From assembly GCF_000189635.1 (NCBI RefSeq), contig NW_002476399.1:1-64000 (forward strand): DNA of 64,000 nt, in the 5' to 3' direction. Below are positions 27,111 through 39,989 of the stretch, in pieces. A program made the translations under genes and the position numbers. Position 1 is the stretch's first letter; each line of letters starts with the position of its first letter. Source of the DNA: Tetrahymena thermophila SB210 (Eukaryota > Ciliophora > Oligohymenophorea > Hymenostomatida > Tetrahymenidae). Below the pieces are notes generated by a model that was not told the origin of the DNA, did not search any database, and was given only the letters and a program-made list of their open reading frames with translations.

Positions 27111-27150
27111 TAACTAAATGCTCCAAGCTGGGGATTAATAATTATAATGC
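27111..27150 (+). promoter_or_regulatory. Conserved MACPF upstream block, copy C
   Basis: CTAAATGCTCCAAGCTGGGG followed by ATTAATAATTATAATGCA, about 54 nt before the ATG. Preceded by a CTAT/pyrimidine tract and AATTAGAAAGTAA, also shared by other copies. Confidence 0.65.
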
Positions 27151-27203
27151 ATTTTTAAAAAAATAAAGTATATCCAAATCATAAAAAAGAAACTAACTAT
27201 TAA

Positions 27204-28784
27204 ATGCTTCTTAAAAAGACACTTATTTACCTTTCAATATTTTTGATTTTAGCTCAATGCTAAAATTTGAGTGGCAAAAGGAACATGTACAAATTGTTAT
27301 CTTCTAGTAATATTGAAGAGGCCATGTAAGAATTGTGTCCCTTCCCTGGTTATCATGGTACCTATTGTCCTTAAGAAAACGTTGCTTTTGCATCCTATAA
27401 GAGAAATCTTCAATCTGGAATCCCTAAAATGCCTTCAGGTATTGGTGCTTCCTTCGATATTTCTACAGGTGAACTCAAGCTCCCAGCTATCTAACTCACT
27501 TATTAATCTGAACCCAGCTAACAATAAATTTATACTGACCCTCTATCTAGTCATCAATTTATTGTTGCTGATGAAACATCAATAGAATAGGTTAATTTAG
27601 ATGCTGATATCAGAGTTTTCAAAAATGAATTTGAACTTACTAATATCTGGCTTGACGCAACTCAAAATGGATAATGGCTTGGAGGTGAATACAGTTAATC
27701 TAAAGATTTAAATGATGTCTTTACTAGATTCTTCACGAATAATTAATATACATCTATTGCTTAATAGTCTAAAAATGTCATCAGAATGACTTTCAAGACT
27801 GATAGCTTGAAGCTCAATAGATTCGCTCAAAGAGCAATTGATGCATTACCAGAAGATTACTAAGTAGATGTTTACAATGAGTTCTTAAATGCTTGGGGTA
27901 CTCATATTTCTGTTGATACTTTTGTTGGAGGTATGATTGAAAAACAATCAGTGCTTAAAGATTGCGTTTTCTTCACTCCTTAATTCACTGGTGGTTTCTC
28001 AGCTGAACAAGTAAATGAAGCTTTAAGAAATGAATTGTAGGGTAATCCAGCTGAAGGTTTTTTCACAGCTAGAAGATAGGTAACTTTGGATCATAAATTT
28101 GGTGGTAATCCAGAAGATGTTGCTAATTGGGAATAGACAATCAGCTAAAATCCTGCTTTATTAAAAATTAATAGATTCTTGTCTTGGGATAACATGACTG
28201 CAAATCCTTAAGTTAAGGCAAATTTATAACAAGCTATCAATAATAGAATCGAATCAATGAGACAAAGACAATAGAGCTATTAAGACTAAGTAAGAGAATA
28301 AAGAAGAATTGAAAGAATATAACCTAGAACTGCCTGGGCTATTGGAGGAAATGGTTACTGTGCAGGTCAACATCCTCTTCCAATAAGTATTAGTATTACA
28401 AGATAATTTGAAATGAAACATGCTGATGTATGCCCTGTTGGAATTGATAGACATTATGGTGAAACATTCTGTGTATCTGGTCCTGTTCATTAAATATAAG
28501 ATTTGCGTAATGAAGTAAGATACGAAAGAGACCAGTAAGGTAATTACAGAACTATTCAGTATAACTTTTTCGCTGACTTTACAGGAGGTCCTGAAGAGCT
28601 TGTAGGAGAATTTGTTGATAGAGGATGTAGTATTGCATAATATTACGAAGATACTAAATATACTGATTTTAATTTACCACCTCCAAATGAGACTATGTTC
28701 AAAATGATTTGTACTGATTGTATGCCTAGTGTATATAACAGTCCATAGGGATAAGTTTTCTAATGCAGCTGTCCTGCTTTTTGA
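27204..28784 (+). CDS. MACPF-domain secreted protein, copy C
   Basis: Intronless, 526 residues. The signal peptide has LSIFLILAQC where copy A has LSILLILAQC. The MACPF signature with GTH and TFVGGMIEKQ is intact, and QSVLKDC replaces QTVFKDC. Variable-region markers are KHADVCPVGIDRHYGETFC and HQIQDLRNEV, with NFFADFTGGPEELVGEF further on. The tail is CTDCMPSVYNSPQGQVFQCSC. Downstream, unlike the other early copies, lies a decayed piece of the LRR gene, so this copy was duplicated together with the flank of copy I or its ancestor. Confidence 0.88.
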
Positions 28785-29929
28785 AAAGATTGATCCTTAC
28801 ACAAAAAGCTTAACAAAAATTTTTTTAATTTTTAATTATATTAAAATTGCTTATATAATAAAGAAAATTCTGATCATTATAAAAAAATTTACAAATAATA
28901 AAGATTATTTAAATAAAATTTTATATTAAACTTATTTTTTTTGATTTGCAAAAATTCTTCTTCAAAATATTTTATAAAACATTTTTCATATTTTAATTGT
29001 TCATTAATTATAAATTTATTGAGATATATAATGTAGAATACGAATTAATTAAATAAATAAAAAAAAAAATTTAACTTTCGCTCACCATTTTTTAAACAAA
29101 GAGTCTTAAAAAATAAAAAGCTAAAAAACAAATAAAACAAAAAAGAAGTAAGATGTATTGTTAATTTTTTGTTATTATCATATTTTTCATATTTTTTATT
29201 TTTTTTGTTTAAAATAGCCAACCTTATTCAAATCTTAATTTTCGATGTCATTATATAATAATTTAATTTCAATTTACTTCAAGAATCTTTAAATTAAAAA
29301 TTTTTCATTTTTTTCATTTTTTAGTGAACTATAAAATTTTGAATAATAAAAAAACGTTTATGGGTCAATATTTAAAACAGTGAGAATATAGGAGGATTTT
29401 CAGTAACATACCTTAAGATTGATTTGGTTTCGAAAAATTTTAATTAAAAAACATATCAATATGTATTAAATTCTTTATCAGTTTGAGATTTAATAAAATC
29501 CTCCATAAACTTAAAATTAAATTTTTAGACGAATTAAGTTGATTTAGACATGATTGATTTCTAAATTTATTAATAAAGCTAACTTCGAATAAAGTGTGAT
29601 AGAAAATAATCAATCAATCAACCAATTAAACAAACAAAATAAATTGATTCATGAGAATGATTAACTTTATAAACCTCTTTATTAAAAACATTATTTGTAT
29701 AAAGAAAATAGCATAAAATATTTTCAGATTTTTAAGAAGGTTGATTCATTTTTTAATAGGAAGATATTAATCATGATTTTTTATAAAAAGTTTGAAAGCT
29801 CTGAATTAAAGAGTCATTAAAACTTACAACTAAATAAAATAATTCTTTTGAAATTAATTAATAAACTTTCAGTTTTCTTAAACAAAATTTTAATTATTTT
29901 TAATTTAAATGATAAAAAACTAATGGAAA

Positions 29930-30250
29930 AAATTAACCTTATTTTACTGATGCATTAATGGATATTTAAATCATTTCATTGCTAAAATTAAGTTTAAAGT
30001 AAAATTAAACTTTTTTTGATTAATATTTTATTGAGGCACATGCATAAATAGACATTTTAATATAATATTTTAAATAACTTAAAAGCTTTTTTAAAATTAA
30101 ATTATCATTAAAAAATAACTATTAATTTTATAATATAAACAAAATTGTATTTCATATTTGTTTTTTATTAATAACCATCTTGGTTTTAGCAATATTGAAG
30201 ACTTAAGCAATAGTATATCCAATTTAAAAATCTGGTTTCTTTAGATCTTA
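29930..30250 (+). pseudogene. Relic of two leucine-rich-repeat exons
   Basis: The segment around 29935-29998 matches the LRR exon at 50631-50694, keeping even the AAGTAAAA donor. The segment around 30172-30250 matches the exon ending at 50949. In the second relic one base is missing relative to the intact exon, and the GGTAAAA splice donor has become GCTAAAA. The sequence corresponding to the exon at 50336-50413 is absent through a deletion of about 370 bp. No later exons follow, so this is a dead partial duplicate carried along with a MACPF copy. Confidence 0.7.
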
Positions 30251-31500
30251 ATTTAAGCTAAAATACAATTATTTATTCAGTCTCTATTTAAATAAATATG
30301 AGAATTTACTAAAAATAAATAAAATGATTGAATAATTAACTTTCTATCTTAAAAATTAACTATTTATTAGCTACTACCTAAAAAATTAACTAAATAGCAA
30401 GCTAAATAACTAATTAACTTATTTTTCATGAGCTTTTCGTCTGCCCCAGGCTACCTATTTTACAATATTTATTAATTAATAATCTTCAAGGTTAGAGATA
30501 GATCTATTGAATTAAAATTAAAAAGTAATTTATAGTAATTATTTATAATTTAATTTTGCATAGATGAATATATTTTTATTTGTTCATCTTATTTTTCTAT
30601 TTATTATTTGACTTCAATCGAAATATTTAATTCTTCAATTATAATAATCTATCCATCAGACAACAAATTTATTTACTTCAATTATTAGGTTTTTATTTAT
30701 ACTTTTTAAAAAATAAATTGCTTGATGCACTTCTAGTTTATCAATCATAATCTACATTAAAATAATAAAAATTAAATACATATTTTACTATGATTTGATT
30801 TTTCTTATTATTCTTTATATTTTACACATTTTTGATTATTTTATCATCTTATAAAGTCATCTTCTTAATTCAACCTTATCCAATTTAATTTATTCAATTA
30901 CTAAGGTCTTTAAATATAAATAAAATTCTATGAGTCTTAATTTGAAATTTGTATTATATTTGTTTTGCTTAGCAGAAAGCAGTTGCTATTGATAAAATTT
31001 ATAAAATTTTTTGTATTAATACCTAAAAATAAAAATTAATATGTACTATTATTTTTCTTATGAAGTGAATTTTTAATGTTGACAGAATATATGTATTTAT
31101 TTTATATAATATTGTAAAATTTTTTATTTTTTAAGTTAGTTTATCTATCATAAGCAATATTTTATCAGAAATTAAACTATCAAACATGAACAAATATTTA
31201 CTTTTATTGCAAAATTACTTATTTATATTTCTGAATAATTGGGTAAGGATATATATGTTAGCTTTTAAAAGATTTTGGCTCTACTCTTAGTGTATGATAT
31301 TAGAATTATTTTGTTTATCTTGCTCTTTTAATAAATTTTATCAGTTTTTTCTTTTATACTATTTTGTGTTATCATTAAATTTTAGTAATATCATATATTT
31401 GTCTAATTTGATCTTTCTAATGACTTTTTTGATCAACAAAAGAATTTTTTTCCATCTATCTATCTTCTTTATTTCTTTCTCTTGTTTTAATTAGAAAGCA

Positions 31501-31540
31501 AACTAAATGCTCCAAGTTGGGGATTAATAATTATAATGTA
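31501..31540 (+). promoter_or_regulatory. Conserved MACPF upstream block, copy D
   Basis: AACTAAATGCTCCAAGTTGG then GGATTAATAATTATAATGTA, ending about 54 nt before the ATG. One base differs from the consensus (GTTGG for GCTGG). Confidence 0.65.
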
Positions 31541-31594
31541 TATTTTTTAAAAATAAAGTATATTCCAAATCATAAAAAAGAAACTAACTAATAA

Positions 31595-33175
31595 ATGCTT
31601 CTTAAAAAGACACTTATTTGCCTTTCAATATTTTTGATTTTAGCTCAATGCTAAAATTTGAATGGCAAAAGAAACATGTACAAATTGCTATCTTCTAGTA
31701 ATATTGAAGAGGCCATGTAAGAATTGTGTCCCTTCCCAGGTTATCATGGTACCTACTGTCCTTAAGAAAACGTTGCTTTTGCTTCCTATAAGAGAAATCT
31801 TCAATCTGGAATCCCTAAAATGCCTTCAGGTATTGGTGCTTCCTTCGATATTTCTACAGGTGAACTCAAGCTCCCAGCTATCTAACTCACTTATTAATCT
31901 GAACCCAGCTAACAATAAATTTATACTGACCCTTTTTCTAGTCATTAATTTATTGTTGCTGATGAAACATCAATAGAATAGATTAATTTAGATGCTGATA
32001 TAAAAGTTTTCAAAAACGAATTTGAACTTACTAATATCTGGCTTGATGCTACTCAAAACGGATAATGGCTTGGAGGTGAGTACAGTTAATCAAAAGACTT
32101 AAATGATGTCTTCACTAGATTCTTCACGAATAACTAATAAACATCTATTGCCTAACAATCTAAAAATGTTATCAGAATGACTTTCAAGACTGAGAGCTTG
32201 AAGCTCAATAGATTCGCTCAAAGAGCAATTGATGCATTACCAGAAGATTACTAAGTAGATGTTTACAATGAGTTCTTAAATGCTTGGGGAACTCATATTT
32301 CTATTGATACTTTTGTTGGAGGTATGATTGAAAAACAAACAGTGTTTAAAGATTGTATTTTCTTCACTCCTTAATTCACTGGCGGCTTTTCAGCTGAATA
32401 AGTAAATGAAGCTTTAAGAAATGAATTGTAGGGTAATCCAGCTGAAGGCTTTTTCACTGCTAGAAGATAGGTAACTTTGGATCATAAATTTGGTGGTAAT
32501 CCAGAAGATGTTGCTAATTGGGAATAGACAATCAGCTAAAATCCTGCTTTGTTAAAAATTAATAGATTCTTGTCTTGGGATAACATGACTGCAAATCCTT
32601 AAGTTAAGTCAAATTTATAACAAGCTATTAATAATAGAATCGAATCAATGAGACAAAGACAATAGAGCTATTAAGACTAAGTAAGAGAATAAAGAAGAAT
32701 TGAAAGAATATAACCTAGAACGGCCTGGGCTATTGGAGGAAATGGTTACTGCGCAGGTCAACATCCTCTTCCAATAAGTATTAGTATTACAAGATAATTT
32801 GAAATGAAAGCTGCTGGTGTATGTCCTGTTGGAGCAGATAGAACATATGCTGAACAATTCTGTGTATCTGGTCCCGTTCATTCACCATAAGATTTGCTTA
32901 ATGAAGTAAGATACGAAAGAGATTAAGAAGGTAACTACAGAACTATTCAGTATAACTTATTCGCTGATATTACCGGAGGCCCTAAAGAGCTAGTAGGAGA
33001 TTTTGTTGATAGAGGATGTAGTATTGCATAATATTACGAAGGTACTAAATATACTGATTTTAATTATCCTCCTCCTAATGAGACCATGTTTAAAATGATT
33101 TGTACTGATTGCATGCCTAGTGTATATAACAGTCCCTAAGGATAAGTTTTCTAATGCAGCTGTCCTGCTTTTTGA
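31595..33175 (+). CDS. MACPF-domain secreted protein, copy D (mosaic)
   Basis: Intronless, 526 residues with intact signal peptide, MACPF signature and Cys-rich tail. The variable region is a patchwork. Its beginning (NGYCAGQHPLP, KAAGVCPVG) equals copy B. The next stretch (ADRTYAEQFCVSG and VHSP) equals copy A at the DNA level for more than 50 bases. The end (GEGTKY-like EGTKY) again matches B, while LVGDFVDRGC matches H. It also has NYPPPNET where others have NLPPPNET. Such mosaicism indicates gene conversion within the array. The overall fold and inferred pore or membrane role are as for the family. Confidence 0.88.
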
Positions 33176-34768
33176 AAAGATTGATACTTACATAAAAAGT
33201 TTTACAAAAATAAAAAAATTTTTAAACATATTAAAATTGCTTATATAAAAAGAAATTCCAAGCATCCATAAAAAAATTTGCAAATAAATAATAAAGATTA
33301 TTTAAATAATATTTATATTAATCTTATTTTTTTTAATATTGTAAAAATTCTTCTTCAAAATATAATTTCATATATTTTATAAAGCATTTTTAAAATTTTA
33401 TTTTTCATTAATTGTAAGTATATTCTTATAAATTTATAAATGATGTAGAGTAAAAATAAAAATATGAAAAAAAATTTGCTTTAACTCATCATTGTATAAA
33501 TATCTTAAAAAGTATAAGTAAGCAAACAAATAAATCAATAAAAGAATAAATGTATTGTAAACTCTTTGGTTTTATCATATTTTAGTATTTATTTTATATT
33601 TTGTCTTAAATCTTAGTTTAAAACTTTCTTTTTTTTATTTAATTCATAATTTAATTCCACTTTATTTCAAAATATTTTATTATAATTCTAATCCTCATCT
33701 TCTTCATTTTTCTTTTTAATGAATATTAATACAATAGGTACACGCCTTTTAAAGATGGATTTAGTAAATAATAAGGATAAATTTAGTATAAGGATGGTTT
33801 TTCAATAAGAATATTAAAATTTGGAAATAAGTTATTTTTGGGCTCTCCTTATAGAGGAATACCTATTGTAATTAAGAAAACAGCTTCAGTGTTTGTTTTT
33901 GTAACGCAATAATTCCATACATCATCAATTTTTTTTATGTTTTAAAACCTAATTTAAATATTTGAATAACTGTTTGCAGAACAAAATTCATCTTTTTGAA
34001 TGTGATTTGCTTTTATCAAAAATAAGCATAAATAAAATAACTAATTAATTAATTGGATTTATTGGAAAACAAACTTTTAATACAATGATTTACTAAATTA
34101 TTCCTACTTTATATTAGTTTGATATTTTATCTTTTTAACATTTATTTACTCATTTTATTAAAAGTATAACTAAATAAATAATTAAATCCTTCATCCGATA
34201 TTATCAGAAAAAATAAATTATAAGAAGGATGTGGACAATCAATAAAATTTTTCCATATTCAATTTAAATTTTTTTCCATTAAAGATAATATTTATTATTC
34301 ATTTTTAACTACCTGCTATAGATAAATTTTGTCCTTATACTAAATAAAAAAGTATCCAAATAACCATATAAAAATTTATACATAAAATTTTTAAAAAAAT
34401 CATTTTAAAATATCTTTAAAATAAAAAAATATAAACTACTTATTATTATTAAATATTCATACATATAATTATTTAATATTAAAATAATAACTAAGTAATT
34501 TACTATTTTCTTACAAAAATAAAATATCTAGAATAGCTATTATTTATACCCAAGTAAAATTTATGAAAATATTTATAATTTAATAATGTTGGTTTTTATT
34601 GAAAAATATACAAACTTTAATAAAAAACAAATCTTATTATTCAAAAGGCATTTTAACATTTAATTTAACATATTTTTAATTCATTTTATTTTTTTCAAAA
34701 AAATTATTGATTTTTTTATCCTAATGTGATTCTAAGGTTTTTTAAAAAAATAGAGAAATTAGTAAATT
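33176..34768. other. MACPF intergenic spacer D to pseudogene
   Basis: Begins with the 3' flank shared by most copies (AAAGATTATTTAAATAA and TTTTGCAAAAATTCTTCTTC-type segments). It then contains a block at 33880-34340 similar to 24460-24900. A short stretch at 33855-33890 faintly recalls the start of the MACPF coding sequence but is too degraded to call. No gene was seen. Confidence 0.55.
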
Positions 34769-35665
34769 GGCAATTTTTTGGGTATTAACTCATATTCTGT
34801 CGATATTTTTGTTGGAGGTATGATTGAAAAACAAACAATGTTTAAAAATTGTATTTTTTTCGCTCCTTAATTAGCTGATAGTTATTCGGCTGAGCAAGTA
34901 AATGGAGCTTTAAGAAATAAATTGTAGGATAATCCAGTTGAAGACCTTTTCACTGATAGAAGATAAGTAACATCGGATCAAAATTTTGTGGTAATACAGA
35001 AGATATCACTAATTGGGAATAGACAATCAGCTAAAATCCTGCTTTATTATTTAATTAATTTTTGTCTTTGGATAGTATGGCTGCAAACCCTTAATTTAAG
35101 GCAAATTTATAACAAGTTATCAATAATAGAATCGAATCAATGAGACAAAGAGAATAGAGCTATTAAGATTAAGTAAGAGAATAAAGAATAATTGAAAGAT
35201 TATAACCTAGAACTACCTGGGCTATTGGAGGAAATGGTTACTTAACAGGTTAACATCCTCATCCAATAAATATTAGTATTACAAACAATTTGAAATGAAA
35301 GCTACTGGTATATGCCCTGTCAGAACAGATAGAATATATGCTGAAATAAACTGTTTATCTGGTCTCGTTTATTCACCATATGATTTGTTTAAAGAAGTAG
35401 GATATGAAAGAAATTAAGAAGGAAATAATAGATCTGTTTGCATAACTTACTTACTAATGTAAAAGGAGGTTCTAAAGAATTTGTTAATGTATTTTGTTGA
35501 TAGAGGATACAGCATTGCTTAATATTATGAAGATAATAAGTACTTTGATTTTAATTTACCTCCTCCTAATAAAACTATGTTCAAATTAGTTTGTACTGAT
35601 TTTATGCCAAGTATCTATAAGAGTCCTTAAGGATACATTTTCTAATGTAGTTGTCCTGTTTTTGA
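34769..35665 (+). pseudogene. Truncated, frameshifted MACPF copy (A lineage)
   Basis: Aligns with the second half of the MACPF genes, from the conserved GTH region to the C-terminal cysteines. The first about 230 codons, including the signal peptide, are missing. Single-base losses relative to the intact copies occur near 34976-34990, 35283, 35432 and in the last codons near 35658. There is a single-base gain near 35490 and many substitutions. The tail region and the 3' flank match copy A rather than the adjacent copies. No conserved upstream block precedes it. It cannot make a full product and is best read as a relic. Confidence 0.85.
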
Positions 35666-35969
35666 GAAATCTTCAATAGTCTAGATATATAATTTAATAA
35701 GAATAATTTAAATAAAAATTAATTTATTCTTAATAATAAAAAACATCAAGTTTTTATATTCATAATTATAATGAATTGAAAATTTACATAAAAAAAATAA
35801 TTTTATAAAATTTTTTCATTTTTTGATTTGATTAAATTTATTTGTAAAAATAATTTAATCTAAATTTACATTTTTGGGAAATAATTTAAATAAGATAACT
35901 ATTAAAATAAAATTACAGATATATTTAATTATGTTTGTATTGCAATATCTAATTATTAAAAGATTTACT

Positions 35970-36070
35970 GAAACATACAACCTATATTTAGTTAAATAAA
36001 AAGTTATGAAAAAGCAAGCAAATCCTTAAATTTTAATAATAAATGCATATCTACTTACTAAAAAACAATA
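35970..36070 (+). repeat. Dispersed spacer repeat, copy 2 of 4
   Basis: ACAACCTATATTTAGTTAAA followed by a GAAAAAGCAAGCAAATCC-type segment, similar to 25560-25680, 39990-40080 and 43530-43630. Confidence 0.7.
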
Positions 36071-37290
36071 ATATTTAGATAAAACCTTTAATTTAAAGAT
36101 AATTAATAATAATATATTTCAAAAATAATAATAATGCTTATGAATCAAAAAATTTTATTTTAAAAAATGGATCAGATTAATTTTTTTTACTAAAAAAAAA
36201 TGTTTATTTAAAGAAATTATAATAATTATTAATAATTAATAGCACACATATTCCTTTCTTTTTTTATATTAAATGAATTGAAGTCATTAAGAAATATAAA
36301 AAGCTAAATCTTTCAAAAGGTATTTTCAATTTTTATTTATTTTTTTTCTTTATGATTTATATATTTTTTTCGCTTTTTAATTAATTAGTAAAAGTAATAA
36401 AATTAATATAATTTGTGGAAACTATTTATAATTTAGTTTAACCTACATGAATATAATTTAGCTTTTTTCCTATTATTTTTCTATTTATTAATTTGACTTT
36501 AATCAATAAAGGACTTATTTTATTCTTTATATTTTACATACTTTTGATTATTTTGGTATTTTATAAAAGCATCTTACTCCAAATTTATTTATCTCATTTC
36601 ATTTCATCATATTATATTACTATTATATTTAAATATAAATAAAATTGTATTTTTCTTTTAGTTTACAGTTTGCATTAAATTTGTTTTAGCTTGCAGAAAG
36701 CAGATTAAAATTTCTATTAGAAAAAAATTGCAAATTTCTTTTTTGTTAAAACCAAATAAAAAAAATTGATTTGTACCTTTATTTTTATGCAAAGTTATTT
36801 TTCAAATTTTGATCAGATGAATTATTATTTCTTTGAAATAAAAGTGTAAAATTTCTATTGTTATAGGTTATTTTAACTATCATAAGAAATTTTTTATCAA
36901 ATTAAACCTATAAAATATAGAATTTTTATGAACTTTTATTGCCTACTTCAAATTAAGTAATTACTTTTTTATATTTGAATAAGTGAATAATGATTTCAAT
37001 GTTAGTTAGCGCTTTTTAAAATTTTTGCGTTTACTCTGAGTATATGATAATTAAATCTTGGAATTATTTTGTTAATTTTGGCTCATTAATAAAATTTATC
37101 AGTGTATTCTTTTACATTATACGATTTCTTATTATCATACAATTTAAGTAAAATATAAATTTTGTCTTTATCAATTTGATTTTTCTGGTGATTTTTTTGA
37201 TCTCTACGAAAAATTACTTTGGAATTATTATTTTTTCATCTATCTATCTATCTTTTTTATTTTCTTTCTCTTCTTTTAATTAGAAAGTAA

Positions 37291-37330
37291 ACTAAATGCT
37301 CCAAGCTGGGGATTAATAATTATAATGTAT
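37291..37330 (+). promoter_or_regulatory. Conserved MACPF upstream block, copy F
   Basis: ACTAAATGCTCCAAGCTGGG then GATTAATAATTATAATGTAT, about 54 nt before the ATG. The following leader is identical to that of copy I for about 50 bases. Confidence 0.65.
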
Positions 37331-37383
37331 AATTAAAAAAATAAAAATAACATCTTAACATTATAAAAGAAAGTAACTAATAA

Positions 37384-38964
37384 ATGCTTCTTAAAAAGAC
37401 ACTTATTTGCCTTTCAATATTTTTGATTTTAGCTCAATGCTAAAATTTGAATGGCAAGAGAAACATGTACAAATTGCTATCTTCTAGTAATATTGAAGAG
37501 GCCATGTAGGAATTATGTCCCTTCCCAGGTTATCATGGTACCTATTGTCCTTAAGAAAATGTTGCTTTTGCATCTTATAAGAGAAATCTCCAATCTGGAA
37601 TCCCAAAAATGCCTTCAGGTATAGGTGCTTCCTTCGATATTTCTACAGGTGAACTCAAGCTCCCAGCTATCTAACTCACTTATTAATCTGAACCCAGCTA
37701 GGAATAAATTTATACTGACCCTCTTTCTAGTCATCAATTTATTGTTGCTGATGAAACATCAATAGAATAGGTTAATTTAGATGCTGATATAAAAGTTTTC
37801 AAAAACGAATTTGAACTTACTAATATCTGGCTTGATGCTACTCAAAACGGATAATGGCTTGGAGGTGAATATAGTTAATCTAAAGACTTAAATGATGTCT
37901 TCAATAGATTCTTCACAAATAATTAATATACATCTATTGCTTAATAGCCTAAAAATGTGATCAGAATGGCTTTCAAGACTGATAATTTGAAGCTTAATAG
38001 ATTCGCTTAAAGAGCAATCGATGCATTACCAGAAGATTATTAAGTTGATGTTTACAATGAGTTCTTAAATGCTTGGGGAACTCATATTTCTGTTGATACT
38101 TTTGTTGGAGGTATGATTGAAAAATAAACAGTGTTTAAAGATTGTATTTTCTTCACTCCTTAATTCACTGGTGGCTACTCAGCTGAACAAGTAAATGAAG
38201 CTTTAAGAAATGAATTGTAGGGTAATCCAGCTGAAGGATTTTTCACTGCTAGAAGATAGGTAGCATTGGATCATAAATTTGGTGGTAATCCAGAAGATGT
38301 TGCTAATTGGGAATAGACAATCAGCTAAAATCCTGCTTTGTTAAAAATTAATAGATTTTTATCTTGGGATAACATGACTGCAAATCCTTAAGTTAAGGCA
38401 AATTTATAACAAGCTATCAATAATAGAATCGAATCAATGAGACAAAGACAATAGAGCTATTAAGACTAAGTAAGAGAATAAAGAAGAATTGAAAGAGTAT
38501 AACCTAGAACTGCCTGGGCTATTAAAGGAAATAGTTGCTTTCCAGGAGATTATACTATTCCAATAAATATTGGTATTACTAGATAATTTGAAATGAAACA
38601 TGCTGATGTATGTCCTGTTGGATCAGAAAAAGCATATTCTGAAGCAAACTGCGCTTCTAGTCCTTTTAGTTAACTATAAGATTTTTTTACTGAAGTAAGA
38701 TATGAAAGAGATTAAGAAGGTAATTATAGAACTATTATGTATAACTATTTAGCTAATTATAATTAAGGTCCTTAAGAGTTTATAGGAGATTTTATTGATA
38801 GAGGATGTAGTATTGCATAATATAACTAAGAAGCTAAATATACTGATTTAAATTTGCCTCCTCCAAACAGGACAATTTTTAAAATGATATGTACTGATTG
38901 CATACCTAGTGTGTATGACAGTCCTTAAGGATAAGTTTTCTAATGCAGCTGCCCTGCTTTTTGA
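37384..38964 (+). CDS. MACPF-domain secreted protein, copy F
   Basis: Intronless, 526 residues. It forms a subgroup with copy G, sharing NNQYTSIAQQPKNVIRMAF and KTDNLKLNRF in the MACPF domain. The variable region has AIKGNSCFPGDYTIPINIG instead of the AIGGNGY type, then GSEKAYSEANCASSPFSQL and NYLANYNQGPQEFIGDF. An extra cysteine appears in NSCF. GTH and TFVGGMIEK are kept, and the tail still ends CSCPAF. The protein differs most from A in the presumed target-facing C-terminal region while its pore domain is conserved. Confidence 0.88.
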
Positions 38965-39989
38965 AAAAGATTGAGCTTATAAAATAAAAATTTTTTAAAA
39001 TATATTAAAATTGCTTTTTTATAAAAAAATTCTGAGCACTCATAAAAAACAAATAATATGCATATTTATTTAAATAAACATTTATATCAGACTTATTTTT
39101 TTGATTTTGCAAAAATTCTTCTTTAAATTAATTTATAAAGCATCTTTAATATTATATTTATTAATTAATTGTAAATTTATTCTAATAAATGATGAATTAA
39201 TTCACTAAATATTAAGAAAAATGTAACCTTCACCAATTCTTATTTAAACAAAACATCTTAAAATTTAAAAAGCAAAAAAATAAGGTGTATAGTAAACTTT
39301 TTATTATTAACATTTTTTTTCATATTTTCTTACAATAGCCAAACTTCTTCTAACTAATCTAAGTTTAATGTTTCCTTTATTATTAAATTAATAATATAAT
39401 AATTTTAATTTCTATTAAAACTCACTCCTTATACTTAAAATAATTAATTTCTTATTTTTTGGCTTACTTTTAAGTTTAAATTAAAAAAATGATTATGTGG
39501 TCAAAATTTAAAATGGTTAGATTATAAGGACGATTTATAGTGTAACCATAAAATAATCGAAATGATATATTTAGAAATAAAGAAAAAGCAACCAATTAAA
39601 TTTTGTGCTGATAAAGAAAGAGGACGTCACTCATAATACATCTATAAGGTTAATATAAAAGAAAAAGGGTCATCTAGACACATACTCGCCTTTGATATCA
39701 ATACATTTTTAATATTTATTAATATAACTAAATTAAATTGTAAATTTTAAAAGAAAATATAATAGATGAGAATTTAAAATAAGAAATTATAAATTATAAC
39801 AACAAAACATTTTAAAATGAAAAAACATCAAAAAATATTTTGATTCATAAGGTAAAAAAGTAAATTATAAATAAATAAGATAAACAATAAAAGATTAACA
39901 AACTAAATAGATATTTAATAAGAAATAAAATAACAAATAACTCAAAATTCCTATTAATTTCCCATAATATTATTATTAATGTGACTTAC

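Larger units (their letters stand above)
24061..27203. other. MACPF intergenic spacer B-C with two repeat blocks
   Basis: About 3.1 kb and gene-free. The 24460-24860 part is similar to 33880-34260 (shared AACTGTTTGCAGAACAA and TTGGATTTATTGGAAAACAA). From about 25527 on, the sequence matches regions upstream of copies F, G and H, including the AGCCTATATTAAGTTAAA-type block. Its last 430 nt resemble the upstream region of every copy from B to I. Confidence 0.6.
28785..31594. other. MACPF intergenic spacer C-D
   Basis: About 2.8 kb. The 28930-30310 part is paralogous to 49200-51010, downstream of copy I, and includes relics of two LRR exons. A CTGCCCCAGGC string near 30442-30452 is a local GC-rich spot of unknown meaning. 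The part after about 30480 resembles the regions upstream of other copies, with deletions. Confidence 0.6.
35666..37383. other. Spacer from pseudogene to copy F
   Basis: The first 150 nt are an A-type 3' flank. From about 35918 the sequence is the long conserved upstream segment also seen before C, G and H. No gene was seen. Confidence 0.55.

Noticed and set aside
33855..33890. Faint similarity to the 5' part of MACPF coding sequence
   Set aside because: Only a couple of short matches (for example ACCTATTGT and TTAAGAAAAC); could be chance in this composition.
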